A stretch of DNA of 64,000 nt, from the NCBI GenBank assembly GCA_036898135.1, contig CM072511.1, positions 72,636,293-72,700,292 of the forward strand, read 5' to 3'. Positions 53,234 to 64,000 of the stretch are shown piece by piece. The number at the start of each line of letters is the position of its first letter. Within the stretch, counting starts at the first letter, position 1. The DNA is from Oncomelania hupensis. Its lineage: Eukaryota > Mollusca > Gastropoda > Littorinimorpha > Pomatiopsidae. Under the pieces are notes generated by a model. It ran no database searches, was not told where the DNA came from, and saw only the letters and a program-made list of their open reading frames with translations. Made by a program: the position numbers and the translations under genes.

Positions 53234-53275
53234 TGGTTAATACGCAGAACCCATTTTAAAGGATCAAGAAACTTT
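52979..53275. repeat. inverted repeat enclosing (GA)n, abutting LINE copy 3
   Basis: Left arm AAGTTTCTTGATCCTTTGAA plus ACTGGGTTCTGCG; right arm CGCAGAACCCATTTTAAAGG plus ATCAAGAAACTTT, about 33 bases each. The GA tract (53013-53230, with AAGGGG interruptions) fills the loop. The right arm ends exactly where the LINE tail begins. Confidence 0.85.
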
Positions 53276-55547
53276 CCTATCCTATCCAGTAACTCCAAAG
53301 TCGTTGGGGCACAACAGATGATCGTTGAACCAGCGTACTCCATCTTTGTTCTCAGCAGCCCTCATGGCTTCGCTCAGTGTCAAACCAGTCCATTCTCGAA
53401 TGCTGTCCTCCCACCTCTTTTTCTGTCTCCCTCTTTTTCTGCCTCCTTGCACCGTGCCTTCTAGGATGTTCTTTGCAAGGCCTGATGCTCTGGTGACTCG
53501 GCTATACCATCGGAGTTTCCGTTTCTTCACCATTGCGAGCATGTCATTGTGTTGTCCAATGGCTTGTGTGATGGTCCTTGGTGATGTGCTGGGTATAGGA
53601 AATGCCCAGAGGTCTTCTGTAGCACATCATCGCCACGCTTTGTATTCTTCGTTGGAGGTCTGCTGGAAGGGTCCATGTTTCGCAAGCGTATAGGAAGCTA
53701 TGAGATCACAAGGGAGCGCAGAAGCTTTACTTTGGAGTGTAGACTGATGGTCCTGTCTTTCTAACTGGGCTTCAACCTTGTCAAGGCAGCAGTTGTTTGT
53801 GCAATCCTTGAGAGGACTTCCTGTCTGGACCCATTGATACAATGACTCCTAAATATTTGAAGCTGTACAGCGTGTTGAGGGATTGGCTTTGGACTTTGAT
53901 GTCCGTGTTGATGCCATGGGTGTTGTTGTTCATCGTTGTGGACTTCTCTGCACATTATTCCATTCCAAAGGCTCTGGAGGTGGTGTCAACCCTCTGTACC
54001 AGCTGTTCAAGTTCTTGTTTCTGCACCCAGTCCATCAAAGTCGTCCGCAAAAACGGAGGTTGGAGATTGCTCTATCCCCTATGCTGACTGTGCCTTCGTG
54101 AGCATCTGACATGAGGCGCTCCAGGAAGATGCTGAAAAATGTTGGAGAGAATAGGCTTCCTTGACGCACCCCGATTGTTGTTCTGAACCAGATCTCGTGG
54201 CGCTGTTGTGGAGGACTGCACTGGTATCATACAGGCTTTTGATGACTTAAATAGTGTTAGGACTGATGTTGTACACTCTCATGGTTACCCGCAGAGCTGC
54301 TTGCCTGACTGGGTCAAACGCTTTCTTGAAGTCTACAAACACATGATATAGATTTTGGTGGTGCTGTACTGTAGGTACTCCTCGCAGATTATTCTGAGGT
54401 TAAAAAATTTGTTCAGTGGTACTTCGCCATGCCCTGAATCCTGCTTGTTCATCAGCTTTGATTTGTTCAGTTTGGGGTTTCAATCTATTGAGCATTCTTT
54501 TTAGGAGGACTTTGCTGGGATGGCTGATGAGGCTGATGGTGCGGGAGTTTTCATATTCCTGAAGTTTACCCTTTTTGGGAAGATTGATGACAAGCGACTG
54601 GGTCCATAATATAGACCACTCCCCACTCTGCCAGGTCTTGTTACAGATACTGGTGAGGGCGTCAATCATCGCTTCTCCGCCAACTTGAAGCAATTCTGCG
54701 GGTATGTTGTCCACCCCCGCTGACTTCCCCTTCTTTAGCGATTGCACTGCTGCCTCAACTTCTTCTCGGAGATTTGGGGGATTTCTTCTTCTTCTCTGTT
54801 CTGGGGACATGCTAGGTCTCCGTTTGGTGTGTGGTCGTAAAGGTAAGGGCAGTTATCTGTTTATCTATCCAAGACTTATTGTTCTTCTGTAAGGCACATG
54901 CCAGATTTGCTTTGGATCGTGGAGACCTAGGGCTGTTTAATACTTGTCAGCTGCTTCACATTCTGGTAGGTCTTCTTGCTGTTGTTCTTGTTCAGATTGT
55001 TCTCTATTTGCTGGCACTGATCTCCTCCTTTGCTGTGCACATGGCTTTTCGGATGTGACTATTGATTGTTTTAAACGCATCAGCTACTTGTGGGGTGTTT
55101 TTTTTTTCTCTTTTTCATCTCGCTTAGTTTGTCACACAGGTCCAAAAGTTCAGGTGCGATTCACGGATTTTTTTGGAGCGGTTTTTGACAAGGATCTCAG
55201 TGGCGGCTTCTGCTACAGCTGAGTTGTAGGTGGTGGTCATGGGGTTAACATCTACTTCACCAGTTCACAAAATGAGCATTGACGTAAATTTCCCTCCAAT
55301 TTTGGCTTGGAATATTTCTGCCACATTCGGGTCTAGCAGTTTGTCCAGGTCGAACTTCAGTCTGTTGCACTTTGCTTTGTTTACTCTCTTCAAGTGGAAC
55401 CGGAAAGATATCATCACGAGATCGTGGTCACTTCCGATGTGTGCTCCGGGAAAAGTGCCTGTCCTGCCAACGTTGACGCTTGATCTGATGCGTTTCTTGA
55501 CCATGCGGTAGTCAATCTGGCTGTGATGCTCCCCACTGGGACTGTGA
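53275..55547 (-). mobile_element. EN/RT LINE copy 3, decayed
   Basis: Reverse-strand member of the family of copies 1 and 2. It begins at the tail (CCTATCCTATCC on the plus strand) and runs through WEDSIREWTGLTLSEAMRAA, AAVQSLKKGKSAGVDNIPAE and SDHDLVMISFRFHLKRVNKA to a truncation in the endonuclease near QIDY. Several frameshifts, stops and deletions, including loss of the FADD region's frame. Confidence 0.88.
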
Positions 55548-56290
55548 TGACTATAAACAGCTCAATATAGCCTACTACCTCTTGCCGACAAATAAAAAAA
55601 TGTAATAAATGGGTTTTCGTGCACAAAATCCTTTCTGGCTATGCACCTTCCGATCTTTCTTCTATTTTTTCGAAGAAACCTGTCAGATCCTCCACCAAGT
55701 AAAAATATTCCTGTTCCAAGAATTGTTCTCTTCAAAACTGGTCGAGCGTATTCTGGTCCCATTTTATAAATGTTTTTGCATTAAATTCCCCCATTAAAAG
55801 CGTAGCCGCAGCCTGTGGCGCGCCCAATCCCAACCTACCTAATATTAGTTGGGTTTTTGAAATGTTGCTGGGGGAGCAAACCTGAGTACCCGGAGAAAAC
55901 CCCTGAGACGTTGCCCGAGTCGAAAGTACATAATATTAGGAGAAACACAACGCCCGGATGCTGGATCGATCCCACACCTGTCAGGTGCCATTGGTTTCTG
56001 GCCTGTGGACAAGGCAAGTTAGTTTGCCTTACTAGACCAATCTGTCACAACGCTCCGAAGATCTCCGCAGTTTAGTATCTCAATTTAAGTCAATTCAAAA
56101 CAATCTTAGTATATTAAAAATTAACTATAAACATGCAATTAATTAGCTGTTGCGGAACATGTAAATATTTTTTTAAAATAAATTTTTAAGTAATGTGTTT
56201 GTTTCAAGGGCAAAAGGATGTTAAAAAAAGTGCATCCAGCGCTTACACTTTTAACAACATGTAACACACACACATACAATACTCACGCAC
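55548..56290. repeat. unassigned interval with SINE-like segment
   Basis: At 55820-56075 a segment contains GAGTACCCGGAGAAAACCCC and, on the minus strand, a B-box-like GGGATCGATCC after a GGTCTAGTAAGGC phrase. This suggests a tRNA-derived SINE in reverse, but the head cannot be folded with confidence. Confidence 0.35.
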
Positions 56291-56293
56291 ACG

Positions 56294-56340
<47 letters not shown>

Positions 56341-56989
56341 GCCCACTTAAAAGCACACGGCAAGACCTGCCACCGATTTTTCATTTACTGACAAAAAACC
56401 GACTTCGATGTGCACCGAATACCATCATCACTACGAAACTGTAAACTTATTGCACACTCTTCCTCAGCTGTCTGTAGTTTCCGTCATCAAATATCAGCGT
56501 GCGACATCTTTTCATCAAACGAGGCAACACATTGCATGGGAGATAATCAGTTTAAATGGAAAACCTTCTGTAACAGAATTGAACCTTTTTAGTCTCCCTT
56601 CGACCACCGGAGGCGTTTGTTGCTTTTTGGGGGGGGGCTTTTTAAAACCTTTTTTTATTTTTATTTTTATTTTTTTGGGGGGGAGGGGTGGAGTGAAGGT
56701 GAGGGTTGGAGGGAGGTTGGACAAAGGGAGGAAAGAGGGGTGGAAGCAAGGGAGAAGAAGGGATTGTGCGCGCAAAGTTTATTAGTGGTTTCTGGTTCGT
56801 GTAACACGTCAGCTCAAGTAGAAAATAAAACAGAGAAGAAAAAACGAAAGTATAAATATGGGCAGTTATGAAGTTAGCCGATTTAATAAACAGGGTTAAA
56901 CATGTAGAGGAAGAAGAAGAAAGAAAAGAGGCAGGGAAATAGTTAAATAAGATGTGAAGAAAAAGAAAGAGAAGAAGAAGAAGAAGATA

Positions 56990-57072
<83 letters not shown>

Positions 57073-57130
57073 AGGAAGTAAGGAAGGTAAAAGAAGCAAG
57101 GAAAAGAAAGATATAAAGAAAGCACATGCG
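56291..57130. repeat. (CA)n, G/T-rich patch and (GAA)n(GAT)n tract
   Basis: CA at 56293-56338, G-rich patch at 56625-56740, then GAAGAA followed by a long GAT run at 56972-57067. Homopeptide frames here are artefacts. Confidence 0.9.
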
Positions 57131-57670
57131 TATTGCTTTAGGTCCAGCGGACTCTTCCGAGCCAAATCTGGACCGGACAACCCCTGATCCGCATAAAAGA
57201 TCTGCTGAAACAACCCTAGTGGTAAAACTGAAAGTTTTCCACCAGCCAGTCACTTAATAATAAAGACATCCCACGCAGGGGAGACTGAGGCTGTACTCTA
57301 ATTTATCGAACCCCCGTTTACAAAAAAAAAAAAAATACAAACATCATTATAAATTATCAACAAAACACATACATATAAAATGCCCACATTGCTAAATAAT
57401 AACATCATAGGAAGCCCTAGTGACCACCTGGCAGAAAGCGTTCAATATTCCCAAGCTGATCCAACAGACCTCATACACAAATAAGGAGTCTTGTTCCGGA
57501 AGAGTTTTCAATAAAAAAGGTAGGTGACTGGTCTAGCGAAGAAGAAGATAGTATAGCAGATTGATAGAACAGAGCAGGAATGAGAAAGAGCAGATGAGAA
57601 AGACAGCGACAGTGGGAATTTAAAGCACTAAATTTCCAGAAAGTGGGGATACTATTTATACTGAAACCCC
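57131..57670 (+). repeat. R1 repeat copy D
   Basis: Starts TATTGCTTTAGGTCCAGCGG and is collinear with copy B to AAAGTGGGGATACTATTTAT and GAAACCCC. It is the closest match to copy B. Confidence 0.82.
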
Positions 57671-57705
57671 CGGGGTGGATAAAGAAAGAGTGGATAAAGA
57701 AAGAA

Positions 57706-57767
57706 AAGAAGAAGAAGAAGAAGAAGAAGAAGAAGAAGAAGAAGAAGAAGAAGAAGAAGAAGAAGAA

Positions 57768-57842
<75 letters not shown>

Positions 57843-58040
57843 AAAGAAGAAAGAACGAAAGTAAGGATGGAAAAAGAATGAAAAGGAAGAAAAATGAAAC
57901 AAGGATAGGAAATGAAAGGAAAGAAAGGAAGTAAGAAAGGAAGGAAGAAGAAGAAGAAGAAGAAGAAGAAGAAGAAGAAGAAGAAGAAGAAGAAGAAGAA
58001 GAAGAAGAAGAAGAAGAAAAAGAAGAAGAAGAAGAAGACA
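57706..58040. repeat. (GAA)n(GAT)n and (GAA)n tracts
   Basis: GAA run turning into GAT run (57706-57841), then AAGG-rich sequence, then a second GAA run (57943-58039). Confidence 0.95.
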
Positions 58041-58219
58041 AACAACAACAACAACAACCCAGCATGCAACAACAACAAACCATCATCAACCTCAACAACC
58101 ACAACGACGGCGAAAACGGCAAGAAAGGAGAATGTAAAGACACAAAACAATAAACAGAAAGTTAACTAAAAATTGAGTGGGCAAAAGTCAAATGACATTG
58201 AACATTGTTATGTACACGG

Positions 58220-58347
58220 CACAGGCGCTTGTATCAGGAAACGCGAGCGCCTATGCCTGTGACGCGTCTCCCTTTGGTTATCTATAATACCAAAGGGAGA
58301 CGCGTCACAGGCATAGGCGCTCGCGTGTCCTGATACAAGCGCCTGTG
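58220..58347. repeat. 58 bp hairpin with 12 nt loop
   Basis: Arms 58220-58277 and 58290-58347 are complementary with one mismatch; loop TTATCTATAATA. The arms are GC-rich and include GACGCGTCTCCCTTTGG. A diverged single arm (TGTCCAGATACGAGCGCCTG) occurs at 59933. Confidence 0.93.
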
Positions 58348-58359
58348 GTACACAGGAGG

Positions 58360-59542
<1,183 letters not shown>

Positions 59543-60400
59543 TATATATATATATATAAATCACTTTAATCATGATCACTTGACGGATGTGAAATGTAGA
59601 AGTGACGAATGACAGCACATATTACATTGTGGGTGTGTAATGGAACAGATGCGCTATAACGCATTGGGTTGTTTTGTTTTGTGTTTGTTCAACTTTGCAT
59701 TCTTTTGGTTTATATAAGCTTACATATTTGTTTCTCATTATTTTTAATATTACAGTTGCCGATAATCACCGTTGAATCGATGGAGTCGCCTTCTTTCGGG
59801 AAAAATCTTCCAGTTCGTTTATATAGATTTGAAAAATGCGATGTACCGCGATTTTCGTTGATAGGAATTTAATACCTTGATATGAAAAAAAAAACAACAG
59901 AGGACGCGTTCTATAGAGATGACGCTATCGTGTCCAGATACGAGCGCCTGTGGGTGTGCAATGCAATAGATGCGTTACAACTACATTTCGCTATATTAAT
60001 CCTAGTTTCCATTAATTAAAATTAATACGCTAGTCTCCTCTCTGAAAATCCTTACGGGAAGAGAGGGGACTATAAACTGATAAACATAACATAACATAAC
60101 ATAACCTAGTTTCCAGCCTTTTTTTCTAAAGCTGCTTTTATTTCTTGCTTTGTTTCTTGAACTATTGAAGTTATAAGAACTTTTCAAGTTTTAGAAGGCG
60201 GATCAAAGATCCTTTCTTTCTTTCTTCTATGTCAGATGTAAGTTTACCGTTACTATTACTGGTAATGCGAATGTAGATATCATGAGGCACATCTGGTCAT
60301 TTTTCTATCGCTGTCTCAAGACAAATCGGTTAAAATGTCATTAGCGTATTTATTCGTGTTTACTGGCGTGAAATGTCCAGTGCAGAAATACCGCTTCAGA
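59543..60400. other. unassigned interval
   Basis: Includes a phrase GTGTGTAATG-A-AGATGCGCTA shared with 58866 and 59630, and the single hairpin-arm relic near 59933. No exon supportable. Confidence 0.5.
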
Positions 60401-60812
<412 letters not shown>

Positions 60813-61299
60813 TTTTTTTCAATGGTGTGTTGCATCCCGATACGAACGAACATGAAAGAAACAACCGCGACAACGATCATTATTTATACATTATTGATTA
60901 CATTACATGACATATTACTAGGGTTTTCGTTACAGTAAACAAATAAATATACTAAAATATCACATAATTAGTTACGAAAAAATGTTTTTTGGCAAAAAAA
61001 ATCAAATTGTAAAAGTGTTAGAGGCGATAATAATAATAATCTGCAAGTCTGCATGGGGTGAAAACCTTGAAAAAGGACATAACTGATGTGATAAACTGAA
61101 AGACGAGTCAAGTTCGAAGGATTTCACCAGTTATTCCCCATGGTATAAGCGACGTGTCCAGCTAATGCATGCTTAATAATAATAATTTTTAAAGCTTTAA
61201 ATTGTTTTGGGGAAAAATCATCCACTGATAAAATAGTTGGTAAAACATTGAAATATAAAAATTCTTTAAAAAAAAAAAAAGAAGAAGAAGAAAAAAGAA

Positions 61300-61460
61300 A
61301 AAAAAAGAAAGGGATTACTTTTATATGGCGCACTTATAAGCTCAGAGAGCTTCTCAAAGCGCTGGCCACTACTATCCAGCAATCACAAAAGAGTTTGCTG
61401 AAGTCAGGATTCGAACCCACGTCACCCGAGCCGCGCGTACACAAGTCGAGCGCTTTAGGA
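61300..61460 (+). repeat. dispersed SINE-like repeat, diverged copy
   Basis: TTTTATATGGCGCACTTATA, GCTCAGAGAGCTTCTCAAAG and CGCTGGCCACTA correspond to the start of the 16105-16400 repeat; then GGATTCGAACCCACG, a B-box-like phrase. Confidence 0.55.
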
Positions 61461-62560
61461 TCATAATGACAATATTAAATAAGAGCTGTAACTAACATAG
61501 TAGGCTCATACAATAGAATAACACATTTGTAACAGAGCCATGGTTTTAAACAAGTTGTTGCTGCTGTTCTTTTTTTTTTTTTTTAGATAAATAAATAATA
61601 GAAAAAAAGAAGAAGAAAAAACAACAACGAAAAAAAAAACGAAAAAAGTAGGCAAACCATTCAATTCAAATGTATTTCCAGATTGTCTGACAATGTTATG
61701 ACTCGGCTTTTTCCTAAAGAAGCAAACTGACGGCACGGACGCTCGCCGCTAACTTAGGTAACGTTCCTTTGAAGTTTGATCAAAATCCGTTCAGTGGTTC
61801 TTCAGATATGGCGAACAGATAGATAAATAGACAGACGGACCGACTTTTGGCTCATTCGGATTCCCAACTACTTCAAGGTATTTCCAGACAATAAGCACTA
61901 AACGCAATATAAAATAACAGAACAGAACACAATATAACTGAAAGGAAAAGAAGAGAAACAAAGAAGTTAAAATAAATCAACCCTAGGCCGACCACTTGCG
62001 TACAGATTAAAGGACCGTTAAGGGAAACTCGCCCCGATATAATCTTGCAACGTCGAAGAAATGCCTTGTTCATTCCCCTTGTATTGAATTGTATTGTATT
62101 GTAGTGCAGTGTACAATTAGCAGTTTTGTGAAACTATGAATCCCAAAGTGTAAAGCTAAAACTGGTAGATGGTTAAGGCGATAACGATATACCCAGTTTG
62201 CACAGTAGCATTCACTCCACCCTCTATCATTCATAGCATGGTCAGTGCATTCAAAAGACAACATAAAGCTTCAGCAAGACTGATTTATCATTGTTGAAAA
62301 TACTATGAAAACAAATATATTACCATTTTTAACAGTTGTTTTCGCATTTCGTCAGACCCATCGGTTATCAATGCATCAGTTTGTTGATGTTACTTAATAC
62401 TCATATTTTGCTGCAAGATATATAACGTGTGCTATGGTGAGTGTATTTTCATTGTATTGTTTCGTGTGAGATAGTCGGATTGTATTCTTGATTATTAATG
62501 CATTTCTTCCAATGCAACAAATACTACAGAACAGGTCTCTAACCCCTGGCCCACAAGCTA
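61461..62560. other. unassigned interval with dispersed phrase
   Basis: AAGTTTGATCAAAATCCGTT, CAGTGGTTCTTCAGATATGG and GACGGACCGAC at 61771-61845 match 14870-14950. Nothing else was seen. Confidence 0.5.
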
Positions 62561-62573
62561 TGGCCGACCTACA

Positions 62574-62735
62574 AGCCCGTGCACAGGCGCATTATCCAAG
62601 AAGAATGGACTCTCGGCAATAATTTTGTGGATCCCCGATAGCGGACGGGTAGCGCAGTAGAACGTATCATTAAAATTCTTGTCGAGGTTGCATTCTTCTT
62701 AATTAATGTGCCTGTGCCCCGTGTTCCGCCAACGA
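62574..62735. repeat. imperfect inverted repeat
   Basis: GCACAGGCGCATTATCCAAG plus AAGAATGGA at the left matches the complement of ATTCTTCTTAATTAATGTGC plus CTGTGC at about 62689-62716, with more diverged pairing inward. It may be an old foldback element. Confidence 0.5.
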
Positions 62736-62739
62736 CAAA

Positions 62740-63879
62740 ATCTTGCCCTCACACATCGAGAGTTTACCGCGGTCTAATTTTTCTTTGGTGTCCTTATTAA
62801 GACTTCATTTTGAAATTGTATTCGTGAACATCGCTCACGCACACTCGGGTTGCAACTGAAACTTAAGAATTGTCATTTTCCAGTTAACATCCTAGTATAT
62901 GTGCTTAAACGGACATTCCGGTAGTTTGAGAATGTGCGTTGTTAGAGCATTTTATACAACTGTATTCATTCAGTAGTCATAGCGAAAAGCACGCCTGCTC
63001 TTCGTTTTCGCCCTTGACGGTTCATACAGCACGACTTCGTACGGCCATTTCCAGGCTTTGGGGAAATATATATTGGGTCACATACATTTTCAAAGGTCAC
63101 GATTCTGATACTCTAAAGAATCCGTCAGTAAAAAAGCACTTGGAGGCTCCTTTAATAATAATAATTTAAAAACAAAATAGATAAAATACGAACGAGCTCA
63201 AATGTGTTTACTTTAATTACTGCATGATTAATACTTGAGAAAAAAACACCAGAATTCTCTAATGCATTTGTTTATTTAAAAACAAAACAAAACAAACAAA
63301 ACCAAAACTTAAATAGACTACGATACTGTCAGTAGAATGTGTGCAAATAACATTTTAAAAATATTATATCAATAATTTCCCCTCTTACTACTCACACTCC
63401 CCTTCCCTCCCTAAACCAGCCAGCACTAACACCAATCACAACAAAATGTGGCGTTTTATCAAAGTCATACCAGCGGCGTTTTTACAAACGTGTGTGGGTG
63501 TGTGTGTGTGTGTGTGTGTGGGTGTGTGTGTGTGTGTCTGTCGGTCTGTCTGTTTGGCTATTTTCTAAAAACTTTAGACAACACACAGTTTTTGCGTGCT
63601 TACCGAAACTATCAAATAAATATATTCTCTCGAATGAAGAGGACTATATTCATGATGCCGAACAGCGGAAACACCACCAGATTGAGCTTTGTGGAAGGAG
63701 AGACACAAATAATTTGAAACACTGGAGACTTTGCATGGTGCTGTCCGAACAAATGTGTTACTGTATATGCAATAACCGTGGTCACAGTTCAAGGTGCAGT
63801 TGCCATTAGCAATTGTTAGTTCCAGACTTCTTGTTGTGTCATTGCATTCAACGCATTTTAGTTGCTACAGAGAGAGGGG

Positions 63880-63945
<66 letters not shown>

Positions 63946-64000
63946 AATTTTCCCGTTCGCCTACTTTCATAATTATTGTCAGGATTAGTTTGTTAAAATG
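62740..64000. other. unassigned interval with (GT)n and (GA)n
   Basis: GT run at 63497-63538 and GA run at 63889-63944. The frames near 63448-63809 overlap the GT run and lack domain character. Confidence 0.5.

Noticed and set aside
57643..58169. Poly-Lys, poly-Asp, poly-Ser and poly-His frames
   Set aside because: Artefacts of GAA and GAT repeats.

Overview
This is animal nuclear DNA, most likely from a gastropod or other mollusc. The signs are spliced genes with GT-AG introns, a TTAGGG-type interstitial telomere motif, many non-LTR retrotransposon and DNA transposon families, dense microsatellites, and a small secreted precursor with Lys-Arg cleavage sites. The mollusc assignment is an inference. 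Nothing here looks bacterial or viral, and there are no operons, rRNA or CRISPR arrays. Host coding content is sparse: three supportable exon sets in 64 kb.

Host genes. On the minus strand in the first 7.3 kb there is a PLAT/LH2-domain exon (6966-7222) and a sushi/CCP-like exon (2806-2995), each with good splice sites; they may belong to one gene. On the plus strand a two-exon gene (48641-48784 and 50958-51236) encodes a 140-residue secreted, neuropeptide-like precursor with two 33-residue segments between Lys-Arg sites. A 640 bp tandem duplication at 23.5-24.8 kb keeps an open minus-strand frame of unknown meaning.

Retrotransposons. One EN/RT LINE family (CFDP2/RTE-like, with a GGATA-type 3' tail) has four copies: 8418-11213 (+, 12 bp target duplication, three stop codons), 27270-27705 (+, 3' fragment), 29818-32519 (+, long intact RT frame) and 53275-55547 (-, decayed). 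Older pieces are an L1/Tx1-like LINE at 19142-22384 (-) and 26235-26960 (+), a CR1/Jockey-like LINE at 17340-17720 (+) and 47157-47770 (-), an RNase H-bearing LINE at 38700-39019 plus 46511-47000 (-), and another LINE split by insertions at 29000-29817 and 33122-33770 (-). An unclassified 0.5-0.6 kb repeat, here called R1, has four same-direction copies.

DNA transposons. The most striking locus is a three-level nest at 38.7-47.0 kb. An RNase H LINE is interrupted by an internally deleted hAT element (39020-46505), which is itself interrupted by a 6.4 kb P-element/THAP9-like transposon (39689-46102). The P-like element has perfect inverted ends, a 7 bp target duplication, a THAP domain split over two exons and a near-complete transposase broken only by a frame change at a ten-base A run. 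Removing each layer restores the reading frame of the layer below. Smaller elements are a PIF/Harbinger-like MITE, a hAT-like MITE, a mariner remnant, a telomere-repeat foldback and a palindromic AT-rich element.

The rest is tandem repeat and unassigned DNA: a 31-copy array of a 38 bp unit that grew out of a dispersed repeat, ten copies of TGACCTTGA at about two-helical-turn spacing, a 58 bp near-perfect hairpin, and long di-, tri- and tetranucleotide tracts.
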